Origin: G965279355 sp965279355
GTDB taxonomy: Bacteria > Pseudomonadota > Alphaproteobacteria > CACIAM-22H2
DNA: 64,000 bases
Assembly: GCA_965279355.1 (NCBI GenBank)
Contig: OZ257155.1
Coordinates: forward strand, 4,092,001 to 4,156,000
Direction of reading: 5' to 3'
Shown: piece after piece, positions 26,884 through 35,111 of the stretch
Layout: each line of letters starts with the position of its first letter
Numbering within the stretch: the first letter of the stretch is position 1
Translations under genes and position numbers: made by a program
The notes under the pieces: model-generated
Told to the model about the DNA's origin: nothing
The model's input: the letters and a program-made list of their open reading frames with translations, nothing else
The model's database searches: none

Positions 26884-28314
26884 ATGGCGACCCCTCCTAC
26901 CAACCACGACTCCATCGGCTACGTCTCTGACGTTCCGTATCGCTGGGCCTATCAGCGTGAACTCACGCCGCTCTGGCTTTATCTCTGCCAGCTCTCGGCC
27001 GGCGCGATCGGCGCGGACCCGCTGAAGCCCTTCGCGGCGATCGATCTTGGCTGTGGATACGGCGTCTCCATCACGCTGCTGGCCGCCGCCAATCCCCATG
27101 GCCATTTTGTCGGCGTGGATTTCCTGCCCGAGCATATCAGCGGCGCGCGGCGGCTGGCCGAGGAGGCGGGGGTGACCAACGTCACCTTCATCGAGGCATC
27201 GTTCGATGCGCTGGACCGCTTCGATCTGCCGCAATTCGATATCGCGACCCTGCACGGCGTGTGGAGCTGGGTTCCCGCACCGGTCCGGGAAACCATCGTG
27301 CGGTTTCTGCAGGCGAAGCTGAAATCCGGCGGCGCGCTTTATGTCGGCTACAACAGCGAGCCCGGCTGGACGGCCATTGCCCCGCTGCGCCGCCTGATGA
27401 ATCGCTTCGCGGCGACGGTGCCCGGATCGTCGGCGGACCGTCTCGCGGCGTCGCTCGCTTTCCTGCGCGGTCTTCGCGATGCCGGTGCCGCCTATTTCGC
27501 GAACAACCCGCAGGCCTCGCAATGGCTGGATGAGCTGGAGAAAAGAGATCCGGCCTATCTGATCCATGAATACCTGACGCCGAACTGGAATGTGTTCGAT
27601 CCGCTGCTTGTGTCGGCGGAGTTCGCGCCGGCTGGCTTGACGCTGATCGGTCAGGCGACGCTCGCGGCGCAGATCGAAGCGCTGGCGATTCCCCAGGCCG
27701 CCCAGACGGCGTACCGGGCACTGCGCGAGCCCGCCCTGCGCATGGCGTTCGGCGACTTCCTTGTCGATCAGCGCTTTCGCCGCGATCTGTTCATGCGCAA
27801 TCCGGTCCGTCCGACGCGCGAAATTTTCTTTGCCGCGGTCCGTGCCCTGTGGTTCGGGCTGATCCGTCCGCGGGCGGCCTGCCCGCTGGCGGTGTCGAAG
27901 CCGAAGCTTGAGATGCAGCTGGATGCGTGGCTGTACGATCCCATCCTCGATGCGCTCGCCAATGGCGTTCAGTCCGTCGCGGCACTTGAGGCGCGTCTGG
28001 CACCGGCCGGAATTTCCATCGAGCGCCTGCTGCCGGCGCTGATCCTCCTGACCGAAGTCGACTATGTCCTGCCGGCGCTGTCGCCCGAGCTCGCGGCGGC
28101 AGCGCTGCCGGGAACCAAGCGCTTCAACGCGGTGGCCGCGCGCCTGGGCCAAGAGGGGCGGCCGATCCCGCTCGCTTCGCCCGTGTTTGGTTCGGCGTTT
28201 CAGCTGGCGCCGCCGGAACTGGCGCTGGCCGGAGAGTGTCTGCTGGGTGGATCGCCGGTGCCGGGAATGTCGGCTGGACTGGACCAGGCGCTGCGCGCGG
28301 CCCGGATCCTTTAG
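26884..28314 (+). CDS. SAM-dependent methyltransferase with regulatory domain
   Basis: A 476-residue protein. A class-I methyltransferase fold occupies about 40-200: motif I AIDLGCGYGVS, the acidic end of strand 2 in FVGVDFLPEH, and the post-motif FDIATLHGVWSWV. The N-terminal segment YVSDVPYRWAYQRELTP and the middle region (about 215-320, containing YLIHEYLTPNWNVF) match the family with a 'methyltransferase regulatory domain' found in many proteobacteria. The substrate is unknown. The ATG at 26884 was chosen because upstream codons run through the sRNA terminator. It lies 65 nt after the sRNA and ends 4 nt inside the convergent GNAT gene. Confidence 0.87.
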   Translation: MATPPTNHDSIGYVSDVPYRWAYQRELTPLWLYLCQLSAGAIGADPLKPFAAIDLGCGYGVSITLLAAANPHGHFVGVDFLPEHISGARRLAEEAGVTNVTFIEASFDALDRFDLPQFDIATLHGVWSWVPAPVRETIVRFLQAKLKSGGALYVGYNSEPGWTAIAPLRRLMNRFAATVPGSSADRLAASLAFLRGLRDAGAAYFANNPQASQWLDELEKRDPAYLIHEYLTPNWNVFDPLLVSAEFAPAGLTLIGQATLAAQIEALAIPQAAQTAYRALREPALRMAFGDFLVDQRFRRDLFMRNPVRPTREIFFAAVRALWFGLIRPRAACPLAVSKPKLEMQLDAWLYDPILDALANGVQSVAALEARLAPAGISIERLLPALILLTEVDYVLPALSPELAAAALPGTKRFNAVAARLGQEGRPIPLASPVFGSAFQLAPPELALAGECLLGGSPVPGMSAGLDQALRAARIL

Positions 28315-28865
28315 CGCCCGGCGGCTGGCAGTGTCGTGTCGCCGTCGCCCAGCGCGCGCTGCATCAGCACGCTATCGACCCAGCGGCCGGACTTGAAGCC
28401 GATCGACGGCAGCAGCGCCACCCGCGTAAATCCCGCGGCCGCGTGCAGCCCGATCGAGCCGTCATTGCCGCTGTCGCCGATGACGGCCACCATCTGACGA
28501 TAGCCAAGCCTGGTGCATCGATCGATCAGTGTATCCAGCAGCCGGCGGCCGCCACCGCGGCGCGCGGCTTCCGGCGCCATATAAATCGAATCTTCGACTG
28601 AAAAACGATAGGCCGAGCGGGGGCGGAAGCGACCGACATAGGCGAATCCGATAACTTTGCCGCCGATCTCCGCCACCAGATAGGGAAGGTCATGCGCGAC
28701 GATTTCGGCGCGCCGCTTGCTCATCTCCTCGACGGTCGGCGGGACTTCCTCGAAAGAGGCAAGACCGGTCAGCACGTGATGCGCGTAGATGGTCTGAACG
28801 GCAGACATGTCCGCGTCCTGCGCGTCACGGACGACGACCGGTGCGGTGGCAAGCGCCTGTTTCAC
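28311..28865 (-). CDS. GNAT-family N-acetyltransferase (phosphinothricin-acetyltransferase-like)
   Basis: A 184-residue acetyltransferase. The pattern ADMSAVQTIYAHHVLTGLAS, then SFEEVPPT and YVGRFRPRSAYRFSVEDSIY, followed by the CoA-loop region RRGGGRRLLDTLID, matches the PAT/bar-like GNAT subgroup that acetylates phosphinothricin-type or methionine-sulfone-type amino groups. True substrates in most bacteria are unknown. It overlaps the N-formylglutamate amidohydrolase gene by 4 nt and is translationally coupled to it, so the two may share an amino-acid-derived substrate context. Confidence 0.88.
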   Translation of the reverse strand: MKQALATAPVVVRDAQDADMSAVQTIYAHHVLTGLASFEEVPPTVEEMSKRRAEIVAHDLPYLVAEIGGKVIGFAYVGRFRPRSAYRFSVEDSIYMAPEAARRGGGRRLLDTLIDRCTRLGYRQMVAVIGDSGNDGSIGLHAAAGFTRVALLPSIGFKSGRWVDSVLMQRALGDGDTTLPAAGR

Positions 28866-29746
28866 TGCGCGAGCTCGCGTGCCGTCACCGCGGCGGCGGC
28901 ATGGGCGAACGCGCCGAGCGACTGGGCGAGCGGTTCGAACCCGGCCGATTTCTCCAGCCGCAACTCATCCATGTAGAGCTTGCGGTTGATCTCGATCTGC
29001 AGGGCGTGGCGGCCTTCTTCGGGCCGGCCGTAATTGCGGGTGATGAAGCCGCCGGCGAACGGATCGTTGCGGGTCACCGTGTAGCCGCGGCCGCGGAGAA
29101 ACGTCTCGACCCAGTCGACGATCCACGGGCGGCAGCTGGTGCCGTGCGCGTCGCCCAGCACGAAGTCGACGCGGCGGCGGCCGGAATCGCGATCCATCGG
29201 GCCACCGATGGCCGGCATGGAATGGCAGTCGATCAGCAGCACGCTGCCGAACGCGGCGACGGAGTCGTCGAGCAGCGACGACAGCGTGGCGTGATAGGGG
29301 CGGTAGAGCCGGTCGATCCGCTGTTCGGCTTCGGCGAAGATCAGCTTGCCGCGATAGATTTCGGCGCCGCTGGCAACGACCCGGGCGATCGTGCCGAGCC
29401 CGGCACCGACCCGGGGCGAGGCCCGGTTGACGTAGTCCGGCAGCGTGTCGGCGAACATGCCCTGGTCGAGTTCATAGGGTTCGCGGTTGGGATCGATGAG
29501 GGCGCGGGGAAAGCGGGCCTTGAGCAGCGGCGCGCCGGCGGCGGGCGCGGCGGCGAACAGCTCGTCGACAAACGCATCTTCCGAGCGCCGCAGCATCAGG
29601 GGGTCGAGCCTCGAGCCGGTGACGAAATCGGCAGGATAGACGCGCCCGCTATGCGGCGATGAAAAGACCAGCGGCACTGCCCGGCCTGTCGGCCGGAGCA
29701 CTTCGACTGGCGGGTCAACCGCGAAGACTGGGTTATCTTTGGGCAT
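28862..29746 (-). CDS. N-formylglutamate amidohydrolase
   Basis: A 294-residue zinc hydrolase of the N-formylglutamate amidohydrolase (HutG/FGase) family, which releases formate from N-formyl amino acids. Visible family motifs are VFSSPHSGRVYP near residue 27, ALIDPNREPYELD, LLIDCHSMPA and FAGGFITRNYGRPEEG. No other histidine-degradation genes are present, so the substrate may be another N-formyl compound. It is divergent from cpdR; this neighbour pairing is frequent in alphaproteobacteria, which supports the cpdR call. Confidence 0.93.
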   Translation of the reverse strand: MPKDNPVFAVDPPVEVLRPTGRAVPLVFSSPHSGRVYPADFVTGSRLDPLMLRRSEDAFVDELFAAAPAAGAPLLKARFPRALIDPNREPYELDQGMFADTLPDYVNRASPRVGAGLGTIARVVASGAEIYRGKLIFAEAEQRIDRLYRPYHATLSSLLDDSVAAFGSVLLIDCHSMPAIGGPMDRDSGRRRVDFVLGDAHGTSCRPWIVDWVETFLRGRGYTVTRNDPFAGGFITRNYGRPEEGRHALQIEINRKLYMDELRLEKSAGFEPLAQSLGAFAHAAAAVTARELAQ

Positions 29747-29921
29747 GGCGCGGCAAACGTGGCCCTCGTTTAGAGGAATGGGCCGGTTTTGTCACCCCTA
29801 GCCGCCGGCCATCCGTCGGACACGAATATCTCTTTATTTCCAACGCTGTGAAAGCTTTTTCGGGTTAACCGTTTCACAACGAACGCTCTCTATGCTGGCT
29901 GACTCATGGCGTCGGGGTCAT

Positions 29922-30335
29922 ATGGCTGAACAAGTTTACAGTAGTGCGGGCATTCGTCCGCGTCGCAAGGCCGACGCGCCCGCGTCGATCCTTCTGGCTG
30001 AAGACGACGATGCGATGCGCCTGTTCGTGGCGACGGCGCTGACGCGCGCCGGTTATACCGTCACCAGCCGCCGCAACGGCACCGCCGCCGAAGACGCCCT
30101 GGACAGCCAGTACGACCTGCTGATTGCCGACGTGATGATGCCCGGCATCGACGGCATCGAGCTGGCGCGCCGGGCGCGGCTTGTCGATCCCGGCCTTCCC
30201 GTGATGTTCGTGACCGGCTTCGCGCACGCGGCGCTTGAGGACGGTAGACCGATAGTTTCGGAAGCCCTGGTCCTGTCGAAGCCCTTCCAGCTGCGCGATC
30301 TGGTCCGCAAGGTGCGGGAACTGCTGCCGGCCTGA
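29922..30335 (+). CDS. cpdR: CpdR-like cell-cycle response regulator
   Basis: A 137-residue receiver-only protein closely patterned on CpdR: ILLAEDDDAMR, acceptor D70 in IADVMMPGIDGIELARRA, VMFVTGFAHAAL and K120 in LSKPFQLRDLV. Unphosphorylated CpdR directs ClpXP to degrade cell-cycle proteins; phosphorylation by the CckA-ChpT relay switches this off (established in Caulobacter). The protein carries about 20 extra residues before the receiver (rich in Arg, Lys and Ala) compared with the Caulobacter protein. An upstream ATG at 29892 is possible. Divergent N-formylglutamate amidohydrolase and downstream tRNA-Val match the usual neighbourhood. Confidence 0.85.
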   Translation: MAEQVYSSAGIRPRRKADAPASILLAEDDDAMRLFVATALTRAGYTVTSRRNGTAAEDALDSQYDLLIADVMMPGIDGIELARRARLVDPGLPVMFVTGFAHAALEDGRPIVSEALVLSKPFQLRDLVRKVRELLPA

Positions 30336-30374
30336 GCCGATATTTTGCGGGTTCGGGGATCGTTTCCGGGATGC

Positions 30375-30402
30375 TTGTCAACCGGTTGCGATCTTGTATA
30401 GT
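30375..30402 (+). promoter_or_regulatory. tRNA-Val promoter
   Basis: TTGTCA (30375-30380), a 16-bp spacer, and TATAGT (30397-30402). The expected start is about 10 nt before the mature tRNA. A GC-rich stretch (GTCCCGCGCG) directly after the -10 is like the discriminators of stable-RNA promoters. Confidence 0.65.
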
Positions 30403-30419
30403 CCCGCGCGATCCAAGGC

Positions 30420-30494
30420 GGGCGCGTAGCTCAGCGGGAGAGCACTACCTTGACATGGTAGGGGTCACAGGTTCAATCCCTGTCGCGCCCACCA
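30420..30494 (+). tRNA. tRNA-Val (anticodon GAC)
   Basis: A 75-nt cloverleaf: acceptor GGGCGCG / CGCGCCC, D-arm GCTC...GAGC, anticodon stem CTACC / GGTAG with loop TTGACAT (anticodon GAC, reading GUC and GUU), variable GGGTC, T-arm ACAGG-TTCAATC-CCTGT, discriminator A and an encoded CCA. All stems pair. Confidence 0.97.
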
Positions 30495-30504
30495 TCTTTA
30501 AGCA

Positions 30505-30525
30505 GCAGATCGCTTCTGCGCTTTT
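30505..30525 (+). terminator. Weak terminator after tRNA-Val
   Basis: A GCAGA / TCTGC 5-bp stem with a 5-nt loop, then GC and four Ts. The short stem makes it a weak or partial terminator, so some read-through into the glycosyltransferase genes is possible. Confidence 0.45.
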
Positions 30526-30579
30526 ACGATGGTTTCACCGCCTGGATCGCATTCCCGATACGGCAATCTGGATTGATGG

Positions 30580-32646
30580 ATGACGCCGCAGATGCCGGAC
30601 GATTTCGATCGGGCTGTCGCGCTGCAGCGGGACGGCCGTCTCCCGGAAGCCGCGTCACTCTGCGAAACGATTCTCGGGACTGAACCCGATCATCCGCGCG
30701 CGCTCCATATGCTGGGCGCGCTTCGTTTTACATCGGGCGCGCAGAAGGACGGCATCCGGCTGGTGACGCGCGCGGTCCAGGTACAGCCGGACTACGCCGA
30801 AGCGCATTTCAATCTCGGTGCGATGCTGATGACGCTGGGCCGGCGTGAACCGGCGGCGGACCATTACACCCGCGCCGCCGCGCTGCGACCGGACAATGCC
30901 GAAGCGCATCGGCGGCTGGGTGCGATCCTGATGGACCTCGCGCGGTTGGCGGACGCCGAAGCGGCGTTCCGGCGCCTCGTTGCCCTGAAGCCGGACGATG
31001 TCTCTGCCGTCGTCGATCTCAGTACGCTGGCGCTGGCGCTGGGACGTCCCGACGATGCGGTGGAGCAGGGCCGTCGGGCCGTGGTGCTGGCGCCCGACAA
31101 CGCGGTCGCGAAACTTCGCCTCGGCCGCGGCCTTAAGGAACGCGGCGACTTTGGCGAAGCGATCGCGCTGTACCGGCAGGCGCTGACGCTCGACCCGGCA
31201 TCGGCCATGGGCGGCAACTTCCTGGCGGTGGCGCTCTATGAGCAGGGCGATCTCGACGACGCGGAAGCCACGTGCCGGCGGGTTCTGGCCGCTCATCCCG
31301 AAGAACCGGCGGCGCTCTACAATCTCGGCCTGGTCCTGCAGGCGAACGGGGACAGTGCGGAAGCGCTCCGTCTGCTGCGACGCGCGGTGGTGCTCGATCC
31401 CGGCCGGCTCGAATGGCAGCGCGCCATTCTCACGAGCAGTCTGTATGCGCCGGATATCGGTACGGACGCGCTCTACGAGATCAATGCCGCGTTCGGCCGC
31501 GCCGCCGAACAACCGGGAGCCGCAGGCCGCGTCTTCGCCAATTCCAGGGATCCGCAACGCAAGCTCAGGGTCGGCTGGCTGTCGTCCGATCTGCGCGGAC
31601 ATCCTGTCGGCCGCAATCTGCAGATGTTTGTCGCCAATCGTGACCGCCAGCAATTCGAATACGTATTCTATACGGATGTCCGCCGGCCTGATGAAGTGAC
31701 AGACTGGTTTCGCGAGCGCGCCGATGGCTGGCGCCCGATCGCGGGATTGAATGACGAGGCCGTGGCCGAGATGATCCGCGCCGACGGGATCGATGTGATG
31801 ATGTATCTCGCGGGACGCTTCGACATGAATCGGCCGCAGGTCGCCGCCTATCGCGCGGCGCCGGTGCAGGTCAGTCTCTTCGATGCCGCGACCAGCGGTC
31901 TCAGGGAAATGGACTATCTGATTTCCGATCCGCTGATGATCCCCGCCCACCGCGTTGAGCGATTCATCGAGCGACCGCTGCGCCTGCCGAATTTCTACGT
32001 CCATCCGCCGATTGACGAGGCGCCCGGCGTGGCGCCGGTTCCGTGTGTGTCGTCGGGTCACATCACCTTCGGCTGTTTCAACAACCCGTCCAAGATCAAT
32101 GATCGCGTGCTCGATCTGTGGGCCCGCGTTCTCGCGGCGGTTCCGCGGTCGCGGCTGGTCCTGAAATACACCAAGCTGTTCGAATCGTCGGCGTTGCGGG
32201 CCCGCGTCCAGCGCGCCATGGCGGCGCATGGCGTCTCCGCCGACCGGCTGGAGATGGGCGGCAGCAAGGAGCCGATCGAGCGACATCTTGCGAATTACGG
32301 CCGGGTCGATATCGCGCTCGATCCGTTCCCCTTCACCGGGTCGACGGCGACCTTTGAGGCGCTGTGGATGGGCGTGCCTGTTGTCACGCTGAACGGCGAT
32401 CACATGATGGCGCGCTGGTCGGCCTCGCTGCTGACCAAGGTCGGGCTTGCGGAACTGGTGGCGGAGACCGCCGACGCCTATGTCGAAAAAGCCGTTCGTC
32501 TGGCCGCCGATCGCCAGCGCCTGAGCGAGTTGCGGGACGGACTGCGGTCGCGTGTCGCGACTTCGGTTCTGTGCAACGGCCCCCGCACGACCCGCTATCT
32601 CGAACGCAGTCTGCGCGCCGCCTGGCGACGGTGGTGCGCGTCATGA
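30580..32646 (+). CDS. TPR + GT41-like (OGT/SPINDLY family) glycosyltransferase, copy 1
   Basis: A 688-residue cytoplasmic protein. About eight TPR repeats occupy residues 10-290 (for example AEAHFNLGAMLMTLGRREPA). The C-terminal catalytic region resembles O-GlcNAc transferase: WLSSDLRGHPVGRNLQMF, APVQVSLFDAATSG (near 431), MDYLISDPLMIP, TFGCFNNPSKINDRVL, ALDPFPFTGSTATFEALWMG. The canonical GYPGTTG motif of the family is replaced. Such enzymes transfer a sugar from a UDP-type donor to Ser/Thr of proteins; donor and target are unknown. It overlaps copy 2 by 4 nt, so the genes form one unit. Confidence 0.9.
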   Translation: MTPQMPDDFDRAVALQRDGRLPEAASLCETILGTEPDHPRALHMLGALRFTSGAQKDGIRLVTRAVQVQPDYAEAHFNLGAMLMTLGRREPAADHYTRAAALRPDNAEAHRRLGAILMDLARLADAEAAFRRLVALKPDDVSAVVDLSTLALALGRPDDAVEQGRRAVVLAPDNAVAKLRLGRGLKERGDFGEAIALYRQALTLDPASAMGGNFLAVALYEQGDLDDAEATCRRVLAAHPEEPAALYNLGLVLQANGDSAEALRLLRRAVVLDPGRLEWQRAILTSSLYAPDIGTDALYEINAAFGRAAEQPGAAGRVFANSRDPQRKLRVGWLSSDLRGHPVGRNLQMFVANRDRQQFEYVFYTDVRRPDEVTDWFRERADGWRPIAGLNDEAVAEMIRADGIDVMMYLAGRFDMNRPQVAAYRAAPVQVSLFDAATSGLREMDYLISDPLMIPAHRVERFIERPLRLPNFYVHPPIDEAPGVAPVPCVSSGHITFGCFNNPSKINDRVLDLWARVLAAVPRSRLVLKYTKLFESSALRARVQRAMAAHGVSADRLEMGGSKEPIERHLANYGRVDIALDPFPFTGSTATFEALWMGVPVVTLNGDHMMARWSASLLTKVGLAELVAETADAYVEKAVRLAADRQRLSELRDGLRSRVATSVLCNGPRTTRYLERSLRAAWRRWCAS

Positions 32647-35072
32647 CCACAGGAGATTTCGAGCGCGCCGTCGCGCTTCACGCTGAAGGAAAGATTGCGG
32701 AGGCGGAGCGGCTGTGCCGGGCAATCCTGCTTCAGGAAAACGAGCATCCCCGCGCCCTGCACCTCCTGGGCGTGATCCGCTTCTCGGCGAAAGAATACAA
32801 GGAGGGGATCGCGCTGCTCGAGCGCGCCGTTGCGGCAAATCCCGATTACGCCGAAGCGATCTTCAATCTTGCCGCAATGCTGAACGACGGTGGCCGCCGC
32901 GAGGAGGCGCTGAAGCATTATGGACGGGTCGCGGAGCTTCGGCCCGCCAACATCGACGCGCACCGGCGATACGGCGCTTTGCTGATGGACTTTGCCCGTT
33001 ACGTCGAAGCCGAAGCGGCGTTCCGGCGTGTTGCGGATCTGGAGCCTGACGATATTGCCGCCGCGATCAACCTCAGCACCCTGGCTCTGGCACAGGGCCG
33101 CGCCGACGACGCGGCAACGCATGCGCGGCGCGCTGTTGCCCTGGCGCCCGACGATATGGATATCCGGTTGCGGCTGGCGCGAGCACTTGCCGAAAGCGGC
33201 GCGCTGGATGAGGCGGAAGCCGCGTGCCGGGTTGTGCTGGAGCGCGACAGCACGGAGGCATCGGCGTTTTTCAATCTCGGACGCATTCAGCAGGGGCGCG
33301 GCGAGACGGCCGGGGCGGTCGAGAATTTTCGGACCGCCGTTCGGCTGTCTCCGGGATCTGTCGACTACCGCCGCACGCTCCATGCGGCGCTTCTCTATGC
33401 GGATGACGATTCGTCCATACGTAACGCGGCCGATCCGGAGTGGAGTGAGTTTCCCGGCGCGGCCGTTGCTGCCGTGCTGCCGTTTCAGAATGTGTCCGAT
33501 CCGTCGCGCCGGCTCCGGATCGGTTTTCTCTCCTCGGATTTCCGCAGCCATCCGGTCGGACGTAATTTGCAGATGCTCGCCACGCATCGCGATCGCGGGC
33601 GGTTCGAATGGTTTCTGTACGCCCATAGCCGCAAATCGGACACGATGACGGACTGGTTCCGCAAGGAAGCGGACCAGTGGCGGCCGGTCTCCGATCTGTC
33701 CGACGAGCAGGTCGCAGCGCTGATCCGCGAGGACGGGATCGATGTGATGGTCTATCTCGCCGGGCGCTTCGACTATAACCGGCCGCAGGTGGCCGCGTGG
33801 CGACCGGCGCCTGTGCAGATCAGTTTCCACGATCCCGCGACCAGCGGACTTGCGGCGATGGATTACCTGATCGCCGATCCGGTCCTGGCGCCGCGCCGGT
33901 CCGAAGAGCGCTTCACCGAGCGACTGTTGCGGCTGCCGAGCTATTACACGCACGCACCGATCGGATTCGCCGCAGATGCCGGGGCATTGCCGGCGGCGAA
34001 GAACGGCTTCATCACCTTTGCGAGCTTCAACAATCCCGCAAAGGTCAGCAACGACGTGCTGCGGCTCTGGGCGGCGGTTCTGGCCGCGGTGCCAACTTCG
34101 CGGCTGATGCTCAAGTACAAGCAGGCCTATGGCCAGCCGAGCGTCCAGAAGCGCGTGCGGAGCGTCATGGAGGAGGCAGGGATCGCGGCGGATCGGGTCG
34201 CCCTGCACAGCGCGGATGACTATGCCGTCGATCACATCGCCCTCTATCGCAATGTCGATATCGCGCTCGACACATTCCCCTTCACCGGATCGACGACCAC
34301 GTTTGAAGCGCTGTGGATGGGCGTTCCGGTGATCACACTCAAAGGGTCGACCATGGTCGGGCGTTGGTCCGCCTCGATCCTGCATACCCTCAAGCTGGAT
34401 GAGCTTGTCGCCGGGACCCGTGACGACTTTATCGCGATTGCCGCGCGCCTTGCCGGCGACACGGATCGGCTCGCCCGGTTGCGGGCAGAACTCCGCCCGC
34501 GCGTCGCGGCATCGCCGTTGTGCAACGGGCGCCTGCGGGGCCGCCAGATCGAACGGCTGCTGCGCGCCGCCTGGGGACGCTGGTGCAAGGGAAGGCAACC
34601 GAAGCCGGAGGCGCCGGCATTTTCGATGGCCGCGGATACCGACTATTTCGCGAAGCTGCAGAAACTGGTCTCTGCCGGGTCGGTGACGATTCAAAGCGAT
34701 CCCGCCATCCTGAATTCTATGAACAGTCCGATCTATGTCGAAGCCGACGTAACAAGCTGGGCGATGGGTGCGATTGCTCTGTTCGGCGGGCTGTGGTGGG
34801 GCATCGGCATTTGGGCCGGGGCCGCGGGCGCTGCGTTATGCCTTGCGGGATACGCAACGATCGGCCGGCGGATGATGCGACAGAAAATCGCCGGGCGAAT
34901 TCGAAACAAGGTGCTGACGGATATCGAACTCTGGCGAAGGCTGTGGCGGTATGGCGGCGTCAGTCTGGTCGATACCCGGTCCGGCCGGACTGCTGCAGCG
35001 CCGGCCGATAGCTGGATCCGTCTGGTCGAAGAGGCGCTCACCGCCAAGGCCGGGACACCGCCCGCCGGCTGA
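32643..35072 (+). CDS. TPR + GT41-like glycosyltransferase, copy 2, with C-terminal membrane tail
   Basis: About 809 residues; the ATG overlaps the stop of copy 1. TPR repeats fill about 5-270. The OGT-like domain contains LSSDFRSHPVGRNLQML, APVQISFHDPATSG (about 393), MDYLIADPVLAP, SFNNPAKVSNDVLR and LDTFPFTGSTTTFEALWMG. Unlike the flanking copies, it continues for about 165 residues past the usual end (LLRAAWGRW). That extension has a hydrophobic stretch of about 36 residues (near 705-740), probably a membrane hairpin, followed by a basic segment. The tail could tether a cytoplasmic glycosyltransferase to the inner membrane. The extension is not recognised. Confidence 0.9.
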   Translation: MTTGDFERAVALHAEGKIAEAERLCRAILLQENEHPRALHLLGVIRFSAKEYKEGIALLERAVAANPDYAEAIFNLAAMLNDGGRREEALKHYGRVAELRPANIDAHRRYGALLMDFARYVEAEAAFRRVADLEPDDIAAAINLSTLALAQGRADDAATHARRAVALAPDDMDIRLRLARALAESGALDEAEAACRVVLERDSTEASAFFNLGRIQQGRGETAGAVENFRTAVRLSPGSVDYRRTLHAALLYADDDSSIRNAADPEWSEFPGAAVAAVLPFQNVSDPSRRLRIGFLSSDFRSHPVGRNLQMLATHRDRGRFEWFLYAHSRKSDTMTDWFRKEADQWRPVSDLSDEQVAALIREDGIDVMVYLAGRFDYNRPQVAAWRPAPVQISFHDPATSGLAAMDYLIADPVLAPRRSEERFTERLLRLPSYYTHAPIGFAADAGALPAAKNGFITFASFNNPAKVSNDVLRLWAAVLAAVPTSRLMLKYKQAYGQPSVQKRVRSVMEEAGIAADRVALHSADDYAVDHIALYRNVDIALDTFPFTGSTTTFEALWMGVPVITLKGSTMVGRWSASILHTLKLDELVAGTRDDFIAIAARLAGDTDRLARLRAELRPRVAASPLCNGRLRGRQIERLLRAAWGRWCKGRQPKPEAPAFSMAADTDYFAKLQKLVSAGSVTIQSDPAILNSMNSPIYVEADVTSWAMGAIALFGGLWWGIGIWAGAAGAALCLAGYATIGRRMMRQKIAGRIRNKVLTDIELWRRLWRYGGVSLVDTRSGRTAAAPADSWIRLVEEALTAKAGTPPAG

Positions 35073-35111
35073 CGACGCTGGGCGGCTTGTGTGCTAAGCA
35101 GGCCCCTGATC

